Assembly (NCBI GenBank): GCA_900110395.1
Contig: FODP01000007.1
Coordinates: forward strand, 310,001 to 374,000
From: Rhodospirillales bacterium URHD0017
Lineage (GTDB): Bacteria; Pseudomonadota; Alphaproteobacteria; Reyranellales; Reyranellaceae
DNA: 64,000 bases
Direction: 5' to 3'
In this document: piece by piece, positions 36,883-47,528 of the stretch
How the letters are laid out: the number at the start of each line of letters is the position of its first letter
Position numbering within the stretch: position 1 is the stretch's first letter
Made by a program: the position numbers and the translations under genes
The notes under the pieces: generated by a model
What the model was told of the DNA's origin: nothing
The model's database searches: none
What the model saw: the letters and a program-made list of their open reading frames with translations, nothing else

Positions 36883-37361
36883 AGGGTGTCGAGACCGTCG
36901 AGATCGAGGTGGTGCGCCTTGCGCATGCCCACGACCTTGCCCTGCCGGACTACGCCACGGCCGCCGCCGCCGGCGCCGACCTCCTGGCCGCCATCGACCA
37001 GGACATCGAACTCGGGCCGCTGGAACGCAAGATCGTGCCGACCGGCATCTCGATCGCGCTACCGGTAGGCTTCGAGGCCCAGGTCCGGCCGCGCTCGGGC
37101 CTGGCGGCCAAGAACGGCGTGACTGTGGCCAACGCGCCGGGAACCGTAGATGCTGATTATCGGGGGGAGATCGGCGTCATCTTGATCAACCTTTCCAAGG
37201 AGCCATTCCGCATCAGTCGCGGCATGCGAATTGCACAGTTGGTTGTTGCCCGGCATGCCCGGGCGGTGTGGCGTGAAGTCAGCGAACTCGATCGGACGGC
37301 GCGTGGAGCCGAGGGTTTCGGATCGACAGGAGTGACGGCGGGATCGGCTAAAAGCGCCTAA
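36879..37361 (+). CDS. dut: dUTP diphosphatase
   Basis: This trimeric enzyme hydrolyses dUTP to dUMP, keeping uracil out of DNA. The 160-residue protein has the five dUTPase motifs, including [20 protein letters not shown] and [17 protein letters not shown], and the C-terminal GFGSTGV motif that closes over the active site. The start overlaps coaBC (ATGA), and coaBC-dut is a common pair in proteobacteria. Confidence 0.97.
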   Translation: MKGVETVEIEVVRLAHAHDLALPDYATAAAAGADLLAAIDQDIELGPLERKIVPTGISIALPVGFEAQVRPRSGLAAKNGVTVANAPGTVDADYRGEIGVILINLSKEPFRISRGMRIAQLVVARHARAVWREVSELDRTARGAEGFGSTGVTAGSAKSA

Positions 37362-37386
37362 AGGCGCCTGAGGAGAAGCACTGGGG

Positions 37387-37851
37387 ATGCCTCGGCTCAG
37401 CAAGAAAACCATGTTCGCGATCGAGGCCGTGCTCGACGTGGCCTTCCATGTCGGTGAGCATCCGGTGCGCAGCGGCGACATCACCGAGCGCCAGCGCATT
37501 CCCAAACGCTACCTCGAGCAGGTGCTGCAGCACCTGGTGCGCGCCGGCATCCTGGCCGGCAAGCGCGGTCCGCGCGGCGGCTATCGGCTGGGCCGCGAGC
37601 AGCAAAGTATCACCTTGGGCGAGGTCGTGCGCGTGGTGCGCAAGCTCGAGGCCGAGACCGAGCCCAACGATCCGTCGATCGGCTCGCCGCTCGCCCACGA
37701 AGTCGTCTGGCCGATGTGGGAGAAGCTGCGCGACGACATGATGGCCCAGCTCGACAACATCACCATCGAGGATCTTTGCCAGCGGGCGCGCGCCAAGGGG
37801 CTGGACCACCCGACCACCGGTCAGCCGCCGCCCGAACGCATTGCCGTTTGA
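37387..37851 (+). CDS. Rrf2-family transcriptional regulator lacking cluster cysteines
   Basis: The 154-residue protein has the Rrf2 winged helix: ITERQRIPKRYLEQVLQHLV and GILAGKRGPRGGYRLGR. IscR and NsrR bind an iron-sulfur cluster through three cysteines, but here there is only one Cys, in EDLCQRAR near residue 134. It is therefore more like CymR-type members without a cluster. It lies 25 bp after dut. The target is unknown. Confidence 0.88.
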   Translation: MPRLSKKTMFAIEAVLDVAFHVGEHPVRSGDITERQRIPKRYLEQVLQHLVRAGILAGKRGPRGGYRLGREQQSITLGEVVRVVRKLEAETEPNDPSIGSPLAHEVVWPMWEKLRDDMMAQLDNITIEDLCQRARAKGLDHPTTGQPPPERIAV

Positions 37852-37908
37852 TCTTTTGAACGCGTGATCTGATAACTCCGCCCGTTCATTGAACCCGAGG
37901 AGTTACAG

Positions 37909-38334
37909 ATGGCCAAGGCCAAGGCGGCTCGGAAAGCCAAGCCCAACCCGCGCAACAAGAAGCTCTACGACGACGGCATGAAGGTGCGCAAAGCCGTGCT
38001 GGGCGCGAGCTACGTCGACAATTCGCTGGCGAACGCCGCCATGGACGACTTCATGATGTCGTTTCAGGACATCACCACGGAATACGCCTGGGGCTACGTC
38101 TGGACGCGGCCCGGCCTGCCGAAGAAGACGCGCTCGATGCTGAACCTCGCCATGCTGGCGGCGCTGAACCGCGGGCCCGAGCTCAAGCTGCACGTCAATG
38201 GCGCGCTGAACAACGGCCTCAGCAAGGAGGAGATCAAGGAGATTTTCCTGCAGGTCGCGATCTACTGCGGCATCCCGGCCAGCCTCGACGCCTTCAAGAT
38301 CGCGAGCGGCGTGTTCAAGGAACGCGGGGTCTGA
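37909..38334 (+). CDS. Carboxymuconolactone decarboxylase family protein
   Basis: This 141-residue all-helical protein resembles 4-carboxymuconolactone decarboxylase (PcaC). The core reads FQDITTEYAWGYVWTRPGLP, then KTRSMLNLAMLAALNRGPEL and the C-terminal block EIKEIFLQVAIYCGIPASLD. It lacks the CxxC of AhpD-type peroxidases. No other protocatechuate genes are nearby, so its pathway is open. The start follows GAGGAG. Confidence 0.9.
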   Translation: MAKAKAARKAKPNPRNKKLYDDGMKVRKAVLGASYVDNSLANAAMDDFMMSFQDITTEYAWGYVWTRPGLPKKTRSMLNLAMLAALNRGPELKLHVNGALNNGLSKEEIKEIFLQVAIYCGIPASLDAFKIASGVFKERGV

Positions 38335-38350
38335 GACTTCACGTCATGTT

Positions 38351-38374
38351 CCTCTCCCCCGCCAGGGGGAGAGG
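38351..38374. repeat. CCTCTCCCCC-type palindrome, copy 2
   Basis: CCTCTCCCCC and GGGGGAGAGG flank GCCA. It lies between the convergent decarboxylase-family and MaoC genes, where it could also terminate transcription from both sides. Confidence 0.85.
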
Positions 38375-38388
38375 AGCTTGAATGATGA

Positions 38389-38847
38389 TCAAGCAGGCGG
38401 TCTGCGCTCGATCAAGCCGGCAACGAGCACCGACAGCGCGACCTTGTCGTCCTGGTTCAGCAACTCGTACAGCAGGTCGAAATGGCCGCGCTGCGGTCGG
38501 CTCGAGTCACGCTTGTCCTTGATCGTGATCCGCAGCCGCACTCGGTCGCCCGAGCGCACGGGGGCGGGGAACTTGAGGTGCCATTCCGAAGCGCCAAGCA
38601 CCGCCCAGCGCCGTCCCGGCACGTTGTAGATCTGGTGACCCAGCCGGTACATCAGCGTGATGGTGTAGCCGCCGCTGGCGATCAGGCTGCCGTACGGATT
38701 GCGGGCCGCCGACGCCTCGTCGACGTGAAACGGCCATGGGTCATTGCGACGGTTGTAGGCCAGCATCTCTTCGTGATCGACCGTGACCTCTTCGCTCAGG
38801 AAGGAGGCGCCCACGACGAGCTCCTCGAAGTAGACTGGAGCCTCCAT
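38389..38847 (-). CDS. MaoC-family hot-dog-fold hydratase
   Basis: This 152-residue protein resembles enoyl-CoA hydratase 2 type MaoC proteins. The catalytic block is RRNDPWPFHVDEASA near residue 33, followed by the hot-dog helix YGSLIASGGYTITLMYRLG and the strand block VRSGDRVRLRITIKDKRDSS. It probably acts on an acyl-CoA. It is a single gene, divergent from the GNAT gene. Confidence 0.88.
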   Translation of the reverse strand: MEAPVYFEELVVGASFLSEEVTVDHEEMLAYNRRNDPWPFHVDEASAARNPYGSLIASGGYTITLMYRLGHQIYNVPGRRWAVLGASEWHLKFPAPVRSGDRVRLRITIKDKRDSSRPQRGHFDLLYELLNQDDKVALSVLVAGLIERRPPA

Positions 38848-38927
38848 CGGTTCTCCTTCTCGCGTAGAGTCGGTAAAGGATCGAGGTGCGTCGCAAGGCG
38901 ATCAACTACCCGGGAAGTAATGGACTA

Positions 38928-39398
38928 GTGCAGGTCCGATCAGCCAAGCCAGGCGAAAGCCAAAGCCTCACCGCCCTCTGCGTAAGGTCGAAGGCGCATT
39001 GGGGCTATGACGCTGTGTTCATGAAGTTGAGCGCGGTGACGCTGGCTGTGGGCGAGGACGACATCGCCGCCGGCCGCGTGCTGGTCGCGGTCGCTGACGC
39101 CGATCGCGTCATCGGCATGGCTTGCGTCCTGCCGGAGGGCGACACGTCTGACCTCAATGCGCTGTTCATCGATCCGCCGGCCATCGGCAGCGGCGCCGGC
39201 CGTGCCTTGTTCGAGGCCGCCGTCAGCCTGGCTCGTCGCCAGGGCGCGCGGCGCATGACTATCCTGGCCGATCCCAACGCCGCCGCCTTCTACGAGCGCA
39301 TGGGCGCGCGCTATCTGCGGAACGCGCCATCCGATGCCATTCCCGGCCGCAGCCTGCCGTTCTATGAGTACGACCTTCTGTCGGGGACCGTTTCATGA
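38928..39398 (+). CDS. GNAT-family N-acetyltransferase
   Basis: This acetyl-CoA-dependent acyltransferase shows the GNAT motif A in LNALFIDPPAIGSGAGRALF and motif B in NAAAFYERMGARYL. The family starts near VRSAKPGESQSLTALCVRSK, so I prefer GTG 38928 (156 residues) over GTG 38886. The substrate is unknown. The stop overlaps the next gene by four bases (ATGA). Confidence 0.87.
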   Translation: MQVRSAKPGESQSLTALCVRSKAHWGYDAVFMKLSAVTLAVGEDDIAAGRVLVAVADADRVIGMACVLPEGDTSDLNALFIDPPAIGSGAGRALFEAAVSLARRQGARRMTILADPNAAAFYERMGARYLRNAPSDAIPGRSLPFYEYDLLSGTVS

Positions 39399-40306
39399 CC
39401 GCACTAAATCCTCCCGCCACCATCGCCTTCATCGGGCTCGGCATGATGGGCCGGCCGATGGCCGCGCGCCTCGCCGAGGCGGGCTTCAAGCTTCGCCTGT
39501 ACGACCTCTCGCAGAAGGCGGTGTCGGACTTCGTCGGCGCCCATCCCTCGGCGCTCGCGACCGCCTCTCCCAAGGCCGCAGCGCAGGGCGCCGATGCGGT
39601 GATCACCATGCTGCCCGACGGCAAGGTCGTGCGGCAGGCGCTGATCGAGGGCCGCGACCCGGCGCGCGAGGGCATGGCGGCCGGCGCCATCGCCATCGAC
39701 ATGAGCTCATCCAATCCCGTCGACACCCAGAAGCTCGCGCGCGATCTCGCGGCACTGGGCGTGGCCCTGCTCGACGCGCCGGTGTCGGGTGGCGTCAAGC
39801 GCGCCATCGACGGCTCGCTCTCGATCATGGTGGGCGGCAATGCGGCCGACCTCGAGCGCGCGCAGCCGGCCTTCGCCGCCATGGGCAAGACCATCACGCT
39901 CTGCGGACCGGCCGGCGCGGGGCACGCGCTGAAGGCGCTGAACAACTACCTGTCGGCCGCGGGACTGGTCGCCATGTGCGAGGCGCTGGTTGTCGGCGAA
40001 GCGTTCGGGCTCGATCCCGGCACCATGGTCGACGTCTTCAACAGCTCGACCGGCAAGAGCAACGCCACCGAGGTGAAAGGCCGCCAGTTCGTCGTGCCGC
40101 GCAACTTCGCGGCCGGCTTCACCACCGGCCTGATGGCCAAGGACTTGCGCACCGCCGGCGAGGTGGCGCAGCACCTGAAACTCAACATGCCCGGGCTGAA
40201 GCAGGCGGTAGCCTACTGGGCCGACGCCAACGGCAAGCTCGGCGGCTCGGCGGACCACACCGAGATTTTCCGCTATGCTGAGATGCTTGCGGAGGAGGAG
40301 TCATGA
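39395..40306 (+). CDS. 3-Hydroxyisobutyrate dehydrogenase-family NAD(P) oxidoreductase
   Basis: This 303-residue beta-hydroxyacid dehydrogenase has the N-terminal nucleotide motif FIGLGMMGRPMAARLAEAGF. The substrate motif is LLDAPVSGGVKRAIDGSLSI, and the catalytic lysine is in GHALKALNNYLSA. Related enzymes include tartronate semialdehyde reductase and 6-phosphogluconate dehydrogenase-like enzymes. The start overlaps the GNAT gene and the stop overlaps the cupin gene, so three genes form one coupled unit. Confidence 0.93.
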   Translation: MTALNPPATIAFIGLGMMGRPMAARLAEAGFKLRLYDLSQKAVSDFVGAHPSALATASPKAAAQGADAVITMLPDGKVVRQALIEGRDPAREGMAAGAIAIDMSSSNPVDTQKLARDLAALGVALLDAPVSGGVKRAIDGSLSIMVGGNAADLERAQPAFAAMGKTITLCGPAGAGHALKALNNYLSAAGLVAMCEALVVGEAFGLDPGTMVDVFNSSTGKSNATEVKGRQFVVPRNFAAGFTTGLMAKDLRTAGEVAQHLKLNMPGLKQAVAYWADANGKLGGSADHTEIFRYAEMLAEEES

Positions 40307-40686
40307 ACCCCGCTTTCACGCTCGACAGCACCTACATCCACCTGCGTCCCGACGAAAGCGCGCTTGCCATGGAAGGCGGCGGCAAGTTCTGGGCCGGCAT
40401 CGCCGAGCGCCTCGACCTCGATCAGGGTCGCCTGATGGGCAGCACCGACCAGAGCAAGGACTGGGACCACTGGGAGCGCCATCCCGCCGGCGACGAGATC
40501 CTGACCTTGCTGTCGGGCGAGATGGTCATCGTGCTGGAAACAGATGGCGGCGAGCAGCGCACCGCGATCAAGCCCGGCGAGACCTTCATCGTTCCCAAGG
40601 GCGCCTGGCACCGCGGCATCGTCACGGCGCCCGGCCGGCTGATGTTCGTCACGCCCGGCGCCGGAACCGAGCATCGGCCTGTCTGA
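40303..40686 (+). CDS. Cupin-domain protein
   Basis: This small beta-barrel protein of 127 residues has the cupin block WERHPAGDEILTLLSGEMVI and a second motif FIVPKGAWHRGIV. Metal-ligand residues (His, Glu, His) are present in these blocks. It could be a sugar isomerase-like or regulatory cupin. It is the last gene of the coupled GNAT-dehydrogenase-cupin unit. Confidence 0.9.
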   Translation: MNPAFTLDSTYIHLRPDESALAMEGGGKFWAGIAERLDLDQGRLMGSTDQSKDWDHWERHPAGDEILTLLSGEMVIVLETDGGEQRTAIKPGETFIVPKGAWHRGIVTAPGRLMFVTPGAGTEHRPV

Positions 40687-40940
40687 CGGTGCGGACCGTC
40701 ATTGCCTTATCGTCCGCCGGCGGCCCCTAGGGATGTCCGGTCAGATCGCTGCGTATATCGAGCAGGACGGCCTTTGACAGGCGGCGGCCGTCGCTGTAAA
40801 TAGCCGCCACCTAGGGCCCCTGGCGCCGCCTCCCCGGCGGTGATCGACGGGGTCCACACCGAACGACACAGCGCAATATCAGACGGCCGCAACCTGCGGC
40901 GTTGGCGCGTGCGTTATCTCCCACACGTGATTGAAGACAC

Positions 40941-42317
<1,377 letters not shown>

Positions 42318-42471
42318 CGGTTCATGAAAGCGCTGGTCGTCGTCGGCGGGCTGCGAGGCCCGCTTTCACGACCTGGTCGAGGAAGACTTCGATTCCCGCC
42401 TGACCGCCGCCGAGGCGCGCGGCCGGCGGACAAAGCCGTGGCCGTCCTCACGGCGGACCAGGGCGTGTACT

Positions 42472-43023
42472 CTATCTTTCCAACTTGAGAACCGACTCAA
42501 TAAAAGCCTTCTTGCCTAGAGTGTAGGTCGAACGATCCGAAATCCGAGCGTCGACGAGACGACGTTTTTGTTCGACATAGAGCCCGACCAACTCAGGATT
42601 CGCGGCAAGTCGATCTCGGAACTTCCGCAACCTGTCCACTTCGGCGCCATTCTCCGGAATCAGGTGAACGTGGAGTCGAAAGACCGAGCCATCGAATTTG
42701 AAGCTGCCTTCGCGCATCGGTCTGGTATCGGGGTGTCTTTTTCCTCCGGACTGAGGCTGAAAGCCCATGCCGTCAACGATTGAACAAACCTCGCTCAAAC
42801 GCCCATCGGGGATCAACAGCATCAGGTCGAGAATGCCCTTGCCATCGCAGCCGGGCACGGCTGTGCTTCCCACGTGCTCGATTTCAATACCCGGCAAGGC
42901 GGTTTGAAGTATTCGTACGAGGCTATTTGCCGCCGCCGGTCCGCGCGCATCCCAAGGTCTCAGGTCAATGACTTTCGATGCCCCTGGAGCCTCGTAGGGG
43001 CCAATCGGCAGGGAAGCGCTCAC
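42472..43023 (-). CDS. GrpB-family (nucleotidyltransferase-like) protein
   Basis: This UPF0157/GrpB protein has the signature IEHVGSTAVPGCDGKGILDL near residue 45 and the C-terminal block FRDRLAANPELVGLYVEQKR. The fold is related to nucleotidyltransferases. Function is mostly unknown. The GTG at 43023 gives 183 residues beginning SASLPIGPYEAP. A GTG at 43143 overlapping the aroE stop would add 40 residues with no family similarity. Base composition is less GC-rich than its neighbours, which may indicate transfer. Confidence 0.8.
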   Translation of the reverse strand: MSASLPIGPYEAPGASKVIDLRPWDARGPAAANSLVRILQTALPGIEIEHVGSTAVPGCDGKGILDLMLLIPDGRLSEVCSIVDGMGFQPQSGGKRHPDTRPMREGSFKFDGSVFRLHVHLIPENGAEVDRLRKFRDRLAANPELVGLYVEQKRRLVDARISDRSTYTLGKKAFIESVLKLER

Positions 43024-43139
43024 GGGATTCTGACCTTTCGCGTCATATCGCCGTACAATACCTCGGCGGCACGATAATCGGAATACGACGTTGTCAGAAC
43101 CTGGCGGGTATCGACGGTTGTATATACGGGCCCCGGTCT

Positions 43140-44030
43140 TCACGCCCCCAGATCAGCCGCGACCGCGCGACGCTGCTCGGGGCTGACGGCCACCTTCTGG
43201 CCGAACCATGCTTCGAAGCCCAGCCGGCCCTGGTGCAGCAGCATGTCGAGCCCGTCGATGCAGCGCTGGCCGCGCGCACGGGCGGCCGCCAGCAGTCGTG
43301 TCTCCAGCGGCACATAGACGATGTCGTCGACGACGGCGTCGGCCGGCAGACGGCCGACATCGATCTCGAGCGGCGGCTGGCCTTTCATGCCGAGCGAGGT
43401 CGTGTTCACCAGCAAGGTCGCGCCGTCGAGCGCATCGTCGCGCTCGTCCCAGCGCTCGATGGCGATCTGCCGGCCGTCGCTCGGCGTGAAGGCGACGCCG
43501 AGATCGATCGCGCTCTTCTGCGTGCGGTTGACCAGGCGCAGCTCGGGCACACCCGCCGCCACCAAGGTGGCGACCACAGCGCGCGCCGCACCGCCGGCGC
43601 CCAGCACAGCCACCGGTCCCGCCGCCGCTTGCCAGCCCGGCGCCCCTTGCTTCAGCGCTTCCAGAAAGCCGAAGCCGTCGCTGTTGCGGCCTTCCAGCGT
43701 TCCGTCGGCCTGCTTGATCACGGTGTTCACCGCGCCGATGTGCCTGGCCAGCGGGTCGATGCGGTCGAGCAGCGGCATGATGTCGATCTTGTGCGGCAGG
43801 GTGAGGTTGCAGCCGCGCGCGTTGGGCGTGCGCTTGAGGAAGGCGATGAGCTCTTCGAGCGCCGCGCGCTTGGGCTCGACCGGCAGGCGGCCATAGTGGC
43901 CGGCGATGCCGTGCTGCTTCAGCCAGAAGCCGTGCAGCGCCGGCGAGCGCGAATGCTCGACCGGCCAGGCGACGATGGCGGCGAACGGCCGCCCGTTGGC
44001 CTCACGCAACAGCGTCTCGTAGGGGCTCAT
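43140..44030 (-). CDS. aroE: Shikimate dehydrogenase
   Basis: This NADPH-dependent enzyme reduces 3-dehydroshikimate in aromatic amino acid synthesis. It has 296 residues. Substrate serines lie in VEHSRSPALHGFWL, the catalytic Lys and Asp in LTLPHKIDIMP and GRNSDGFGFLEAL, and the nucleotide motif in VLGAGGAARAVVATL, followed by VNRTQ. The start overlaps the maf stop by four bases (ATGA). Confidence 0.95.
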   Translation of the reverse strand: MSPYETLLREANGRPFAAIVAWPVEHSRSPALHGFWLKQHGIAGHYGRLPVEPKRAALEELIAFLKRTPNARGCNLTLPHKIDIMPLLDRIDPLARHIGAVNTVIKQADGTLEGRNSDGFGFLEALKQGAPGWQAAAGPVAVLGAGGAARAVVATLVAAGVPELRLVNRTQKSAIDLGVAFTPSDGRQIAIERWDERDDALDGATLLVNTTSLGMKGQPPLEIDVGRLPADAVVDDIVYVPLETRLLAAARARGQRCIDGLDMLLHQGRLGFEAWFGQKVAVSPEQRRAVAADLGA

Positions 44031-44626
44031 GTTGATTTCTCCAGACCGATGCCGTGCTCCGCCAGGAAGGCCAGCAGCGGCAGCAGCGGCAGGCCAAGCA
44101 CGGTGAAATAGTCGCCGTCGATACGGGTGAACAGATGCGCCCCCAGCCCTTCGAGCTGGTAGGCGCCGACCGAGCCGCAGACCGCCTCGCCCGCCCGTGC
44201 GAGATAGGCGTCGAGGAAGGCGTCGGTGAAAGGCCGCATGGTCAACCGGCCGGTGTCGGTCGTGTGCCACAGCCGCGCGCCGTTTTTGGCCACGACGACC
44301 GAGGAGACCAGCTCGTGCGTGCGGCCGCCCAAGGCTTTCAGCTGCTCGCGTGCGGCGGCAAGCGTGGCCGGCTTGTCGTAAAGCTTGCCGTCACAGGCGA
44401 GCGTGGAATCCGCGCCAATCACGAACGCGTCGGGCCGCCGCGTCGACACGCGCAGTGCCTTCATCTCGGCGAGCATGGTCGCGATGTCCTGCGCCGTGGC
44501 GCGTTCGCTCACAAGGCTGAGCTTCACCTCGTCCTCGTCGACGCCCGATGGCTCGATCGCAAAATCGAGGCCGACGTTCTGCAGCATCTGGCGGCGCGAG
44601 GGACTGGCGGAGGCGAGGATCAGCAT
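44027..44626 (-). CDS. Maf-family nucleotide pyrophosphatase
   Basis: Maf proteins hydrolyse noncanonical or modified nucleoside triphosphates. The 199-residue protein starts ILASASPSRRQMLQNVGLDF and has the catalytic Asp in VIGADSTLACDGKLYDKP. The C-terminal block GAYQLEGLGAHLFTRIDGDY is typical. It precedes aroE, as in many alphaproteobacteria, where maf-aroE-coaE-dnaQ usually run together. Confidence 0.94.
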   Translation of the reverse strand: MLILASASPSRRQMLQNVGLDFAIEPSGVDEDEVKLSLVSERATAQDIATMLAEMKALRVSTRRPDAFVIGADSTLACDGKLYDKPATLAAAREQLKALGGRTHELVSSVVVAKNGARLWHTTDTGRLTMRPFTDAFLDAYLARAGEAVCGSVGAYQLEGLGAHLFTRIDGDYFTVLGLPLLPLLAFLAEHGIGLEKST

Positions 44627-44635
44627 GAGTCGGGA

Positions 44636-45754
44636 TCAGGCGGGCTCGATGCGGAACAGGCCGCCGGCGTCTGCGTGGGTGACGAGGTACAGCAGCCCGT
44701 CCGGGCCCTGCCGCACGTCGCGGATATAGGGAAGCTGGCCGACGAGCAATCGCTCTTCGCCGCGATAGCGCTCGCCGTCGAGCTCGATGCGGAACAGCGC
44801 ATCGTTCGACAGCGCGCCGGTGAAGACCGAGCCCTTCCAGCCCGGGAACCGGTCGCCGGTATAGAAGCAGAGCCCGCAGGGTGAGATCGACGGCACCCAG
44901 GCACGCACCGGGTCTTCCATGCCGGGCAGGCTCTTGTACGGACTGATGATAGCGCCGTTGTAATCGATGCCGTGGGTGGCGCGCGGCCAGCCGTAGTTGG
45001 CGCCGGCCTTCAGGAGGTTGAGCTCGTCGCCGCCGCGCGGACCGTGCTCCACCTCCCACATGCGCCCGGTCTCGGGATGCATGGCCAGCCCCTGCGGATT
45101 GCGATGGCCCCAGGTGAAAATCTCCGGCCGCGCATCGGAGCGGCCGACAAAGGGATTGTCGGATGGCACAGAGCCGTCGTCCCTGAGCCGCAAGACCTTG
45201 CCGTTCAGGGCGGTGAGATCCTGGGCGCGATCGCGCTGGTAGCGCTCGCCGGTGGTGACGTACATCAGGCCGGCGCGATCGAAGGCGATGCGCGAACCGA
45301 AATGCAGGCCGCCGCCGGCATCGGGCAGGGCCCGGAAGATGGTGCTGACCGAGCGTAGCGCGCCGTCGCCCAGCTCGGCCCGCGCCACATGGGTCGTGGC
45401 CCCGCCTGAGCCCTCGGCCGCATAGGACAAATAGAGCACCCGGTTGGTCGCGAACTGCGGATGCAGACAGACGTCGAGCAGGCCGCCCTGGCCGCGGGCA
45501 TAGACCTTGGGCACGCCGCCCAGGGGTGCGCGCTCCAGCCGGCCGTTGGCGAACAGGCGCAACCGGCCCGGCCGCTCGGTCACCAGGATCCGGCCATCGG
45601 GCAGGAAGGCGATGGACCACGGCTGCTCGAGGTCGCGGGCCAGCGTCACCAGCCGGTAATTGGCCTTGCTGCTTTTGAGGATTTCCTGGGCGCGGACGAT
45701 CGACGGCGCGGCCAGCGCGGTGGTTGCAGCCAGGATGATCTGACGTCTACGCAT
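44636..45754 (-). CDS. PQQ-dependent sugar dehydrogenase (sorbosone/glucose type), exported
   Basis: This is a predicted periplasmic six-bladed beta-propeller dehydrogenase of the soluble glucose dehydrogenase/Asd family. The leader IILAATTALAAPSIVRA precedes the mature chain. Family blocks are LEQPWSIAFLPDGRILVTER near residue 42, FGSRIAFDRAGLMYVTTGER, RPEIFTWGHRNPQGLAMHPE and EHGPRGGDELNLLKAGANYG. It has 372 residues. The ATG at 45754 follows AGGAGA. It interrupts the usual maf-aroE-coaE order. Confidence 0.93.
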   Translation of the reverse strand: MRRRQIILAATTALAAPSIVRAQEILKSSKANYRLVTLARDLEQPWSIAFLPDGRILVTERPGRLRLFANGRLERAPLGGVPKVYARGQGGLLDVCLHPQFATNRVLYLSYAAEGSGGATTHVARAELGDGALRSVSTIFRALPDAGGGLHFGSRIAFDRAGLMYVTTGERYQRDRAQDLTALNGKVLRLRDDGSVPSDNPFVGRSDARPEIFTWGHRNPQGLAMHPETGRMWEVEHGPRGGDELNLLKAGANYGWPRATHGIDYNGAIISPYKSLPGMEDPVRAWVPSISPCGLCFYTGDRFPGWKGSVFTGALSNDALFRIELDGERYRGEERLLVGQLPYIRDVRQGPDGLLYLVTHADAGGLFRIEPA

Positions 45755-45834
45755 CGACTCTCCTAAGGCCGCCACTATACTCGACGCCCTTAGCCGACGG
45801 GCGTACCGGAATGTCAAAACACGGGGAGCAGAAA

Positions 45835-46812
45835 ATGCCGAAATCCATCCTGATGCATGAGAATGGCGGACCGGAGAAGATGCAGCTCGAGGACGTCGAG
45901 GTCGGCAAGCCCGGCCCCGGCGAGGTGAAGATCAGGCACACGGCGATCGGCCTCAACTTCATCGACATCTATACGCGCTCGGGCCTGTACCAGACGCCGA
46001 TGCCCAACGCCGTTGGCCGTGAGGCGGCCGGCGTGATCGTCGAGGTCGGGCCAAAGACCAAGGGCTTCAAGAAGGGCGACCGCGTCGCCTATTGCGGCGA
46101 GCTCGGCGCCTACTGCCAGGAGCGCCTCATGGGCACCAAGCAGCTCGTGCATGTGCCCAAGGGCGTGAGCGACGAGCAGGCTGCGGCCATCATGCTGAAG
46201 GGCATGACCACCGAGTACCTCATCGACCATTGCGCCAAGCCGTGGCTCAAGAAGGGCGACATCGTGCTGTTCCATGCCGCCGCCGGCGGCGTCGGCCTGT
46301 TGTTCGGCCAGTGGGCCAAGGCGCGCGGCTACAAGGCGATCGGCACCGTGTCGTCACCCGAGAAAGCCGCTCTCGCCAAGAAGAACGGCTACAAGTGGGT
46401 GATCGACTACACCAAGCAAGACGTCGTCGCCGAGGTGAAGAAGATCACCAAGGGCAAGGGCGTGCCCGTCGTGTTCGACGGCGTCGGCAAGGACACCTGG
46501 ATGGCCTCGCTCGACAGCCTGTCGCCGCGCGGCCTGATGTGCTCGTTCGGCAACGCCTCGGGCGCGGTGGCGCCGCAGCCGCCGGGCATCCTCAACGCCA
46601 AGGGCTCGCTCTACCTGACGCGGCCCAGCCTCGGCGCTTACACCGCCACCCGTGCGGACCTCGAGGCCAGCGCCAAGTCGCTGTTCAAGATGGTCAAGAG
46701 CGGCAAGGTCAAGATCGCCATCGACCAGCGCTACCCGCTGGGCGAGGCCGCGCAGGCCCACATCGACCTCGAGTCGCGCAAGACGACCGGCCAGACGGTG
46801 CTGGTGCCCTAA
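45835..46812 (+). CDS. Quinone oxidoreductase (zeta-crystallin type, MDR family)
   Basis: This NADPH-dependent quinone reductase of the QOR type has 325 residues. It shows the GroES-like half with IGLNFIDIYTRSGLYQTPMP and the nucleotide motif HAAAGGVGLLFGQWAKARGY. It lacks the zinc ligands of alcohol dehydrogenases. The ATG at 45835 follows GGGGAGC. It is divergent from the sugar dehydrogenase and lies 39 bp before coaE. Confidence 0.93.
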   Translation: MPKSILMHENGGPEKMQLEDVEVGKPGPGEVKIRHTAIGLNFIDIYTRSGLYQTPMPNAVGREAAGVIVEVGPKTKGFKKGDRVAYCGELGAYCQERLMGTKQLVHVPKGVSDEQAAAIMLKGMTTEYLIDHCAKPWLKKGDIVLFHAAAGGVGLLFGQWAKARGYKAIGTVSSPEKAALAKKNGYKWVIDYTKQDVVAEVKKITKGKGVPVVFDGVGKDTWMASLDSLSPRGLMCSFGNASGAVAPQPPGILNAKGSLYLTRPSLGAYTATRADLEASAKSLFKMVKSGKVKIAIDQRYPLGEAAQAHIDLESRKTTGQTVLVP

Positions 46813-46851
46813 CCAGGCGGCCGGCGTTCAGCGTTGCATGATGCCCACTGC

Positions 46852-47514
46852 ATGATGATCGTCGGCCTCACCGGCTCCATCGGCATGGGCAAGTCGACCG
46901 CGGCCAGGATGCTGCGACAGATGGGCGTGCCGGTCTACGACGCCGACGCCAACGTCCACGCCCTGCAGGCCAGGGGCGGCGCGGCCTTGCCGCCGATCGA
47001 GGCGGCGTTTCCCGGCGTGGTGAAGGACGGCGTGCTCGACCGCCAGGCGCTGGGCGCGCGCGTGTTCGGCAACAAGGAGGCGCTGCGCAGGCTCGAGGCC
47101 ATCGTCCATCCCCTTGTCGGCCAGCGCCAGCGCGCCTTCCTGAAGCGCGCCGCGCGGCGCGGCGAGAAGCTGGTCGTGCTCGACATCCCCTTGCTGTTCG
47201 AGGGCGCGGGCGAGCGGCGCGTCGATGCCACGCTGGTGGTGAGCGCGCCGGCCTTCCTGCAGCGCCATCGCGTCATGGCCCGGCCCGGCATGTCGACCGA
47301 GCGGTTCGACGGCATTCTGCGCCAACAGGTGCCGGACGCCGAGAAGCGGCGCAAGGCGACCATCGTCATCCCGACCGGCCTCGGGCTTGCCCCGACGCGC
47401 CTGGCGCTTGCCAAGGCGATCGCAAGATTGAAGAAGCGCCGCGGCCGCTTCTGGCCGTCCAATCCGTGGCGGGAACGATTCACAGCCCAGCTTGCCCGCG
47501 CGCGCCGGAAGTAA
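46852..47514 (+). CDS. coaE: Dephospho-CoA kinase
   Basis: This kinase carries out the last step of CoA synthesis. The P-loop is GLTGSIGMGKST at the N-terminus, and the block VVLDIPLLFEGAGERRVDAT is typical. It has 220 residues. Two adjacent ATGs (46852 and 46855) are possible starts. dnaQ follows after 14 bp, matching the coaE-dnaQ-secB order of many alphaproteobacteria. Confidence 0.95.
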   Translation: MMIVGLTGSIGMGKSTAARMLRQMGVPVYDADANVHALQARGGAALPPIEAAFPGVVKDGVLDRQALGARVFGNKEALRRLEAIVHPLVGQRQRAFLKRAARRGEKLVVLDIPLLFEGAGERRVDATLVVSAPAFLQRHRVMARPGMSTERFDGILRQQVPDAEKRRKATIVIPTGLGLAPTRLALAKAIARLKKRRGRFWPSNPWRERFTAQLARARRK

Positions 47515-47528
47515 GCTACAAAGAGTCC

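Noticed and set aside
40687..40940. Riboswitch or leader peptide upstream of rho
   Set aside because: The 254-bp gap has GC-rich inverted stretches but no recognisable riboswitch core or short ORF with a ribosome site.
42318..42471. Possible gene fragment after rho, starting at an ATG at 42324
   Set aside because: The frame gives only about 30 residues with no family match. I see no supported gene in this 154-bp gap.
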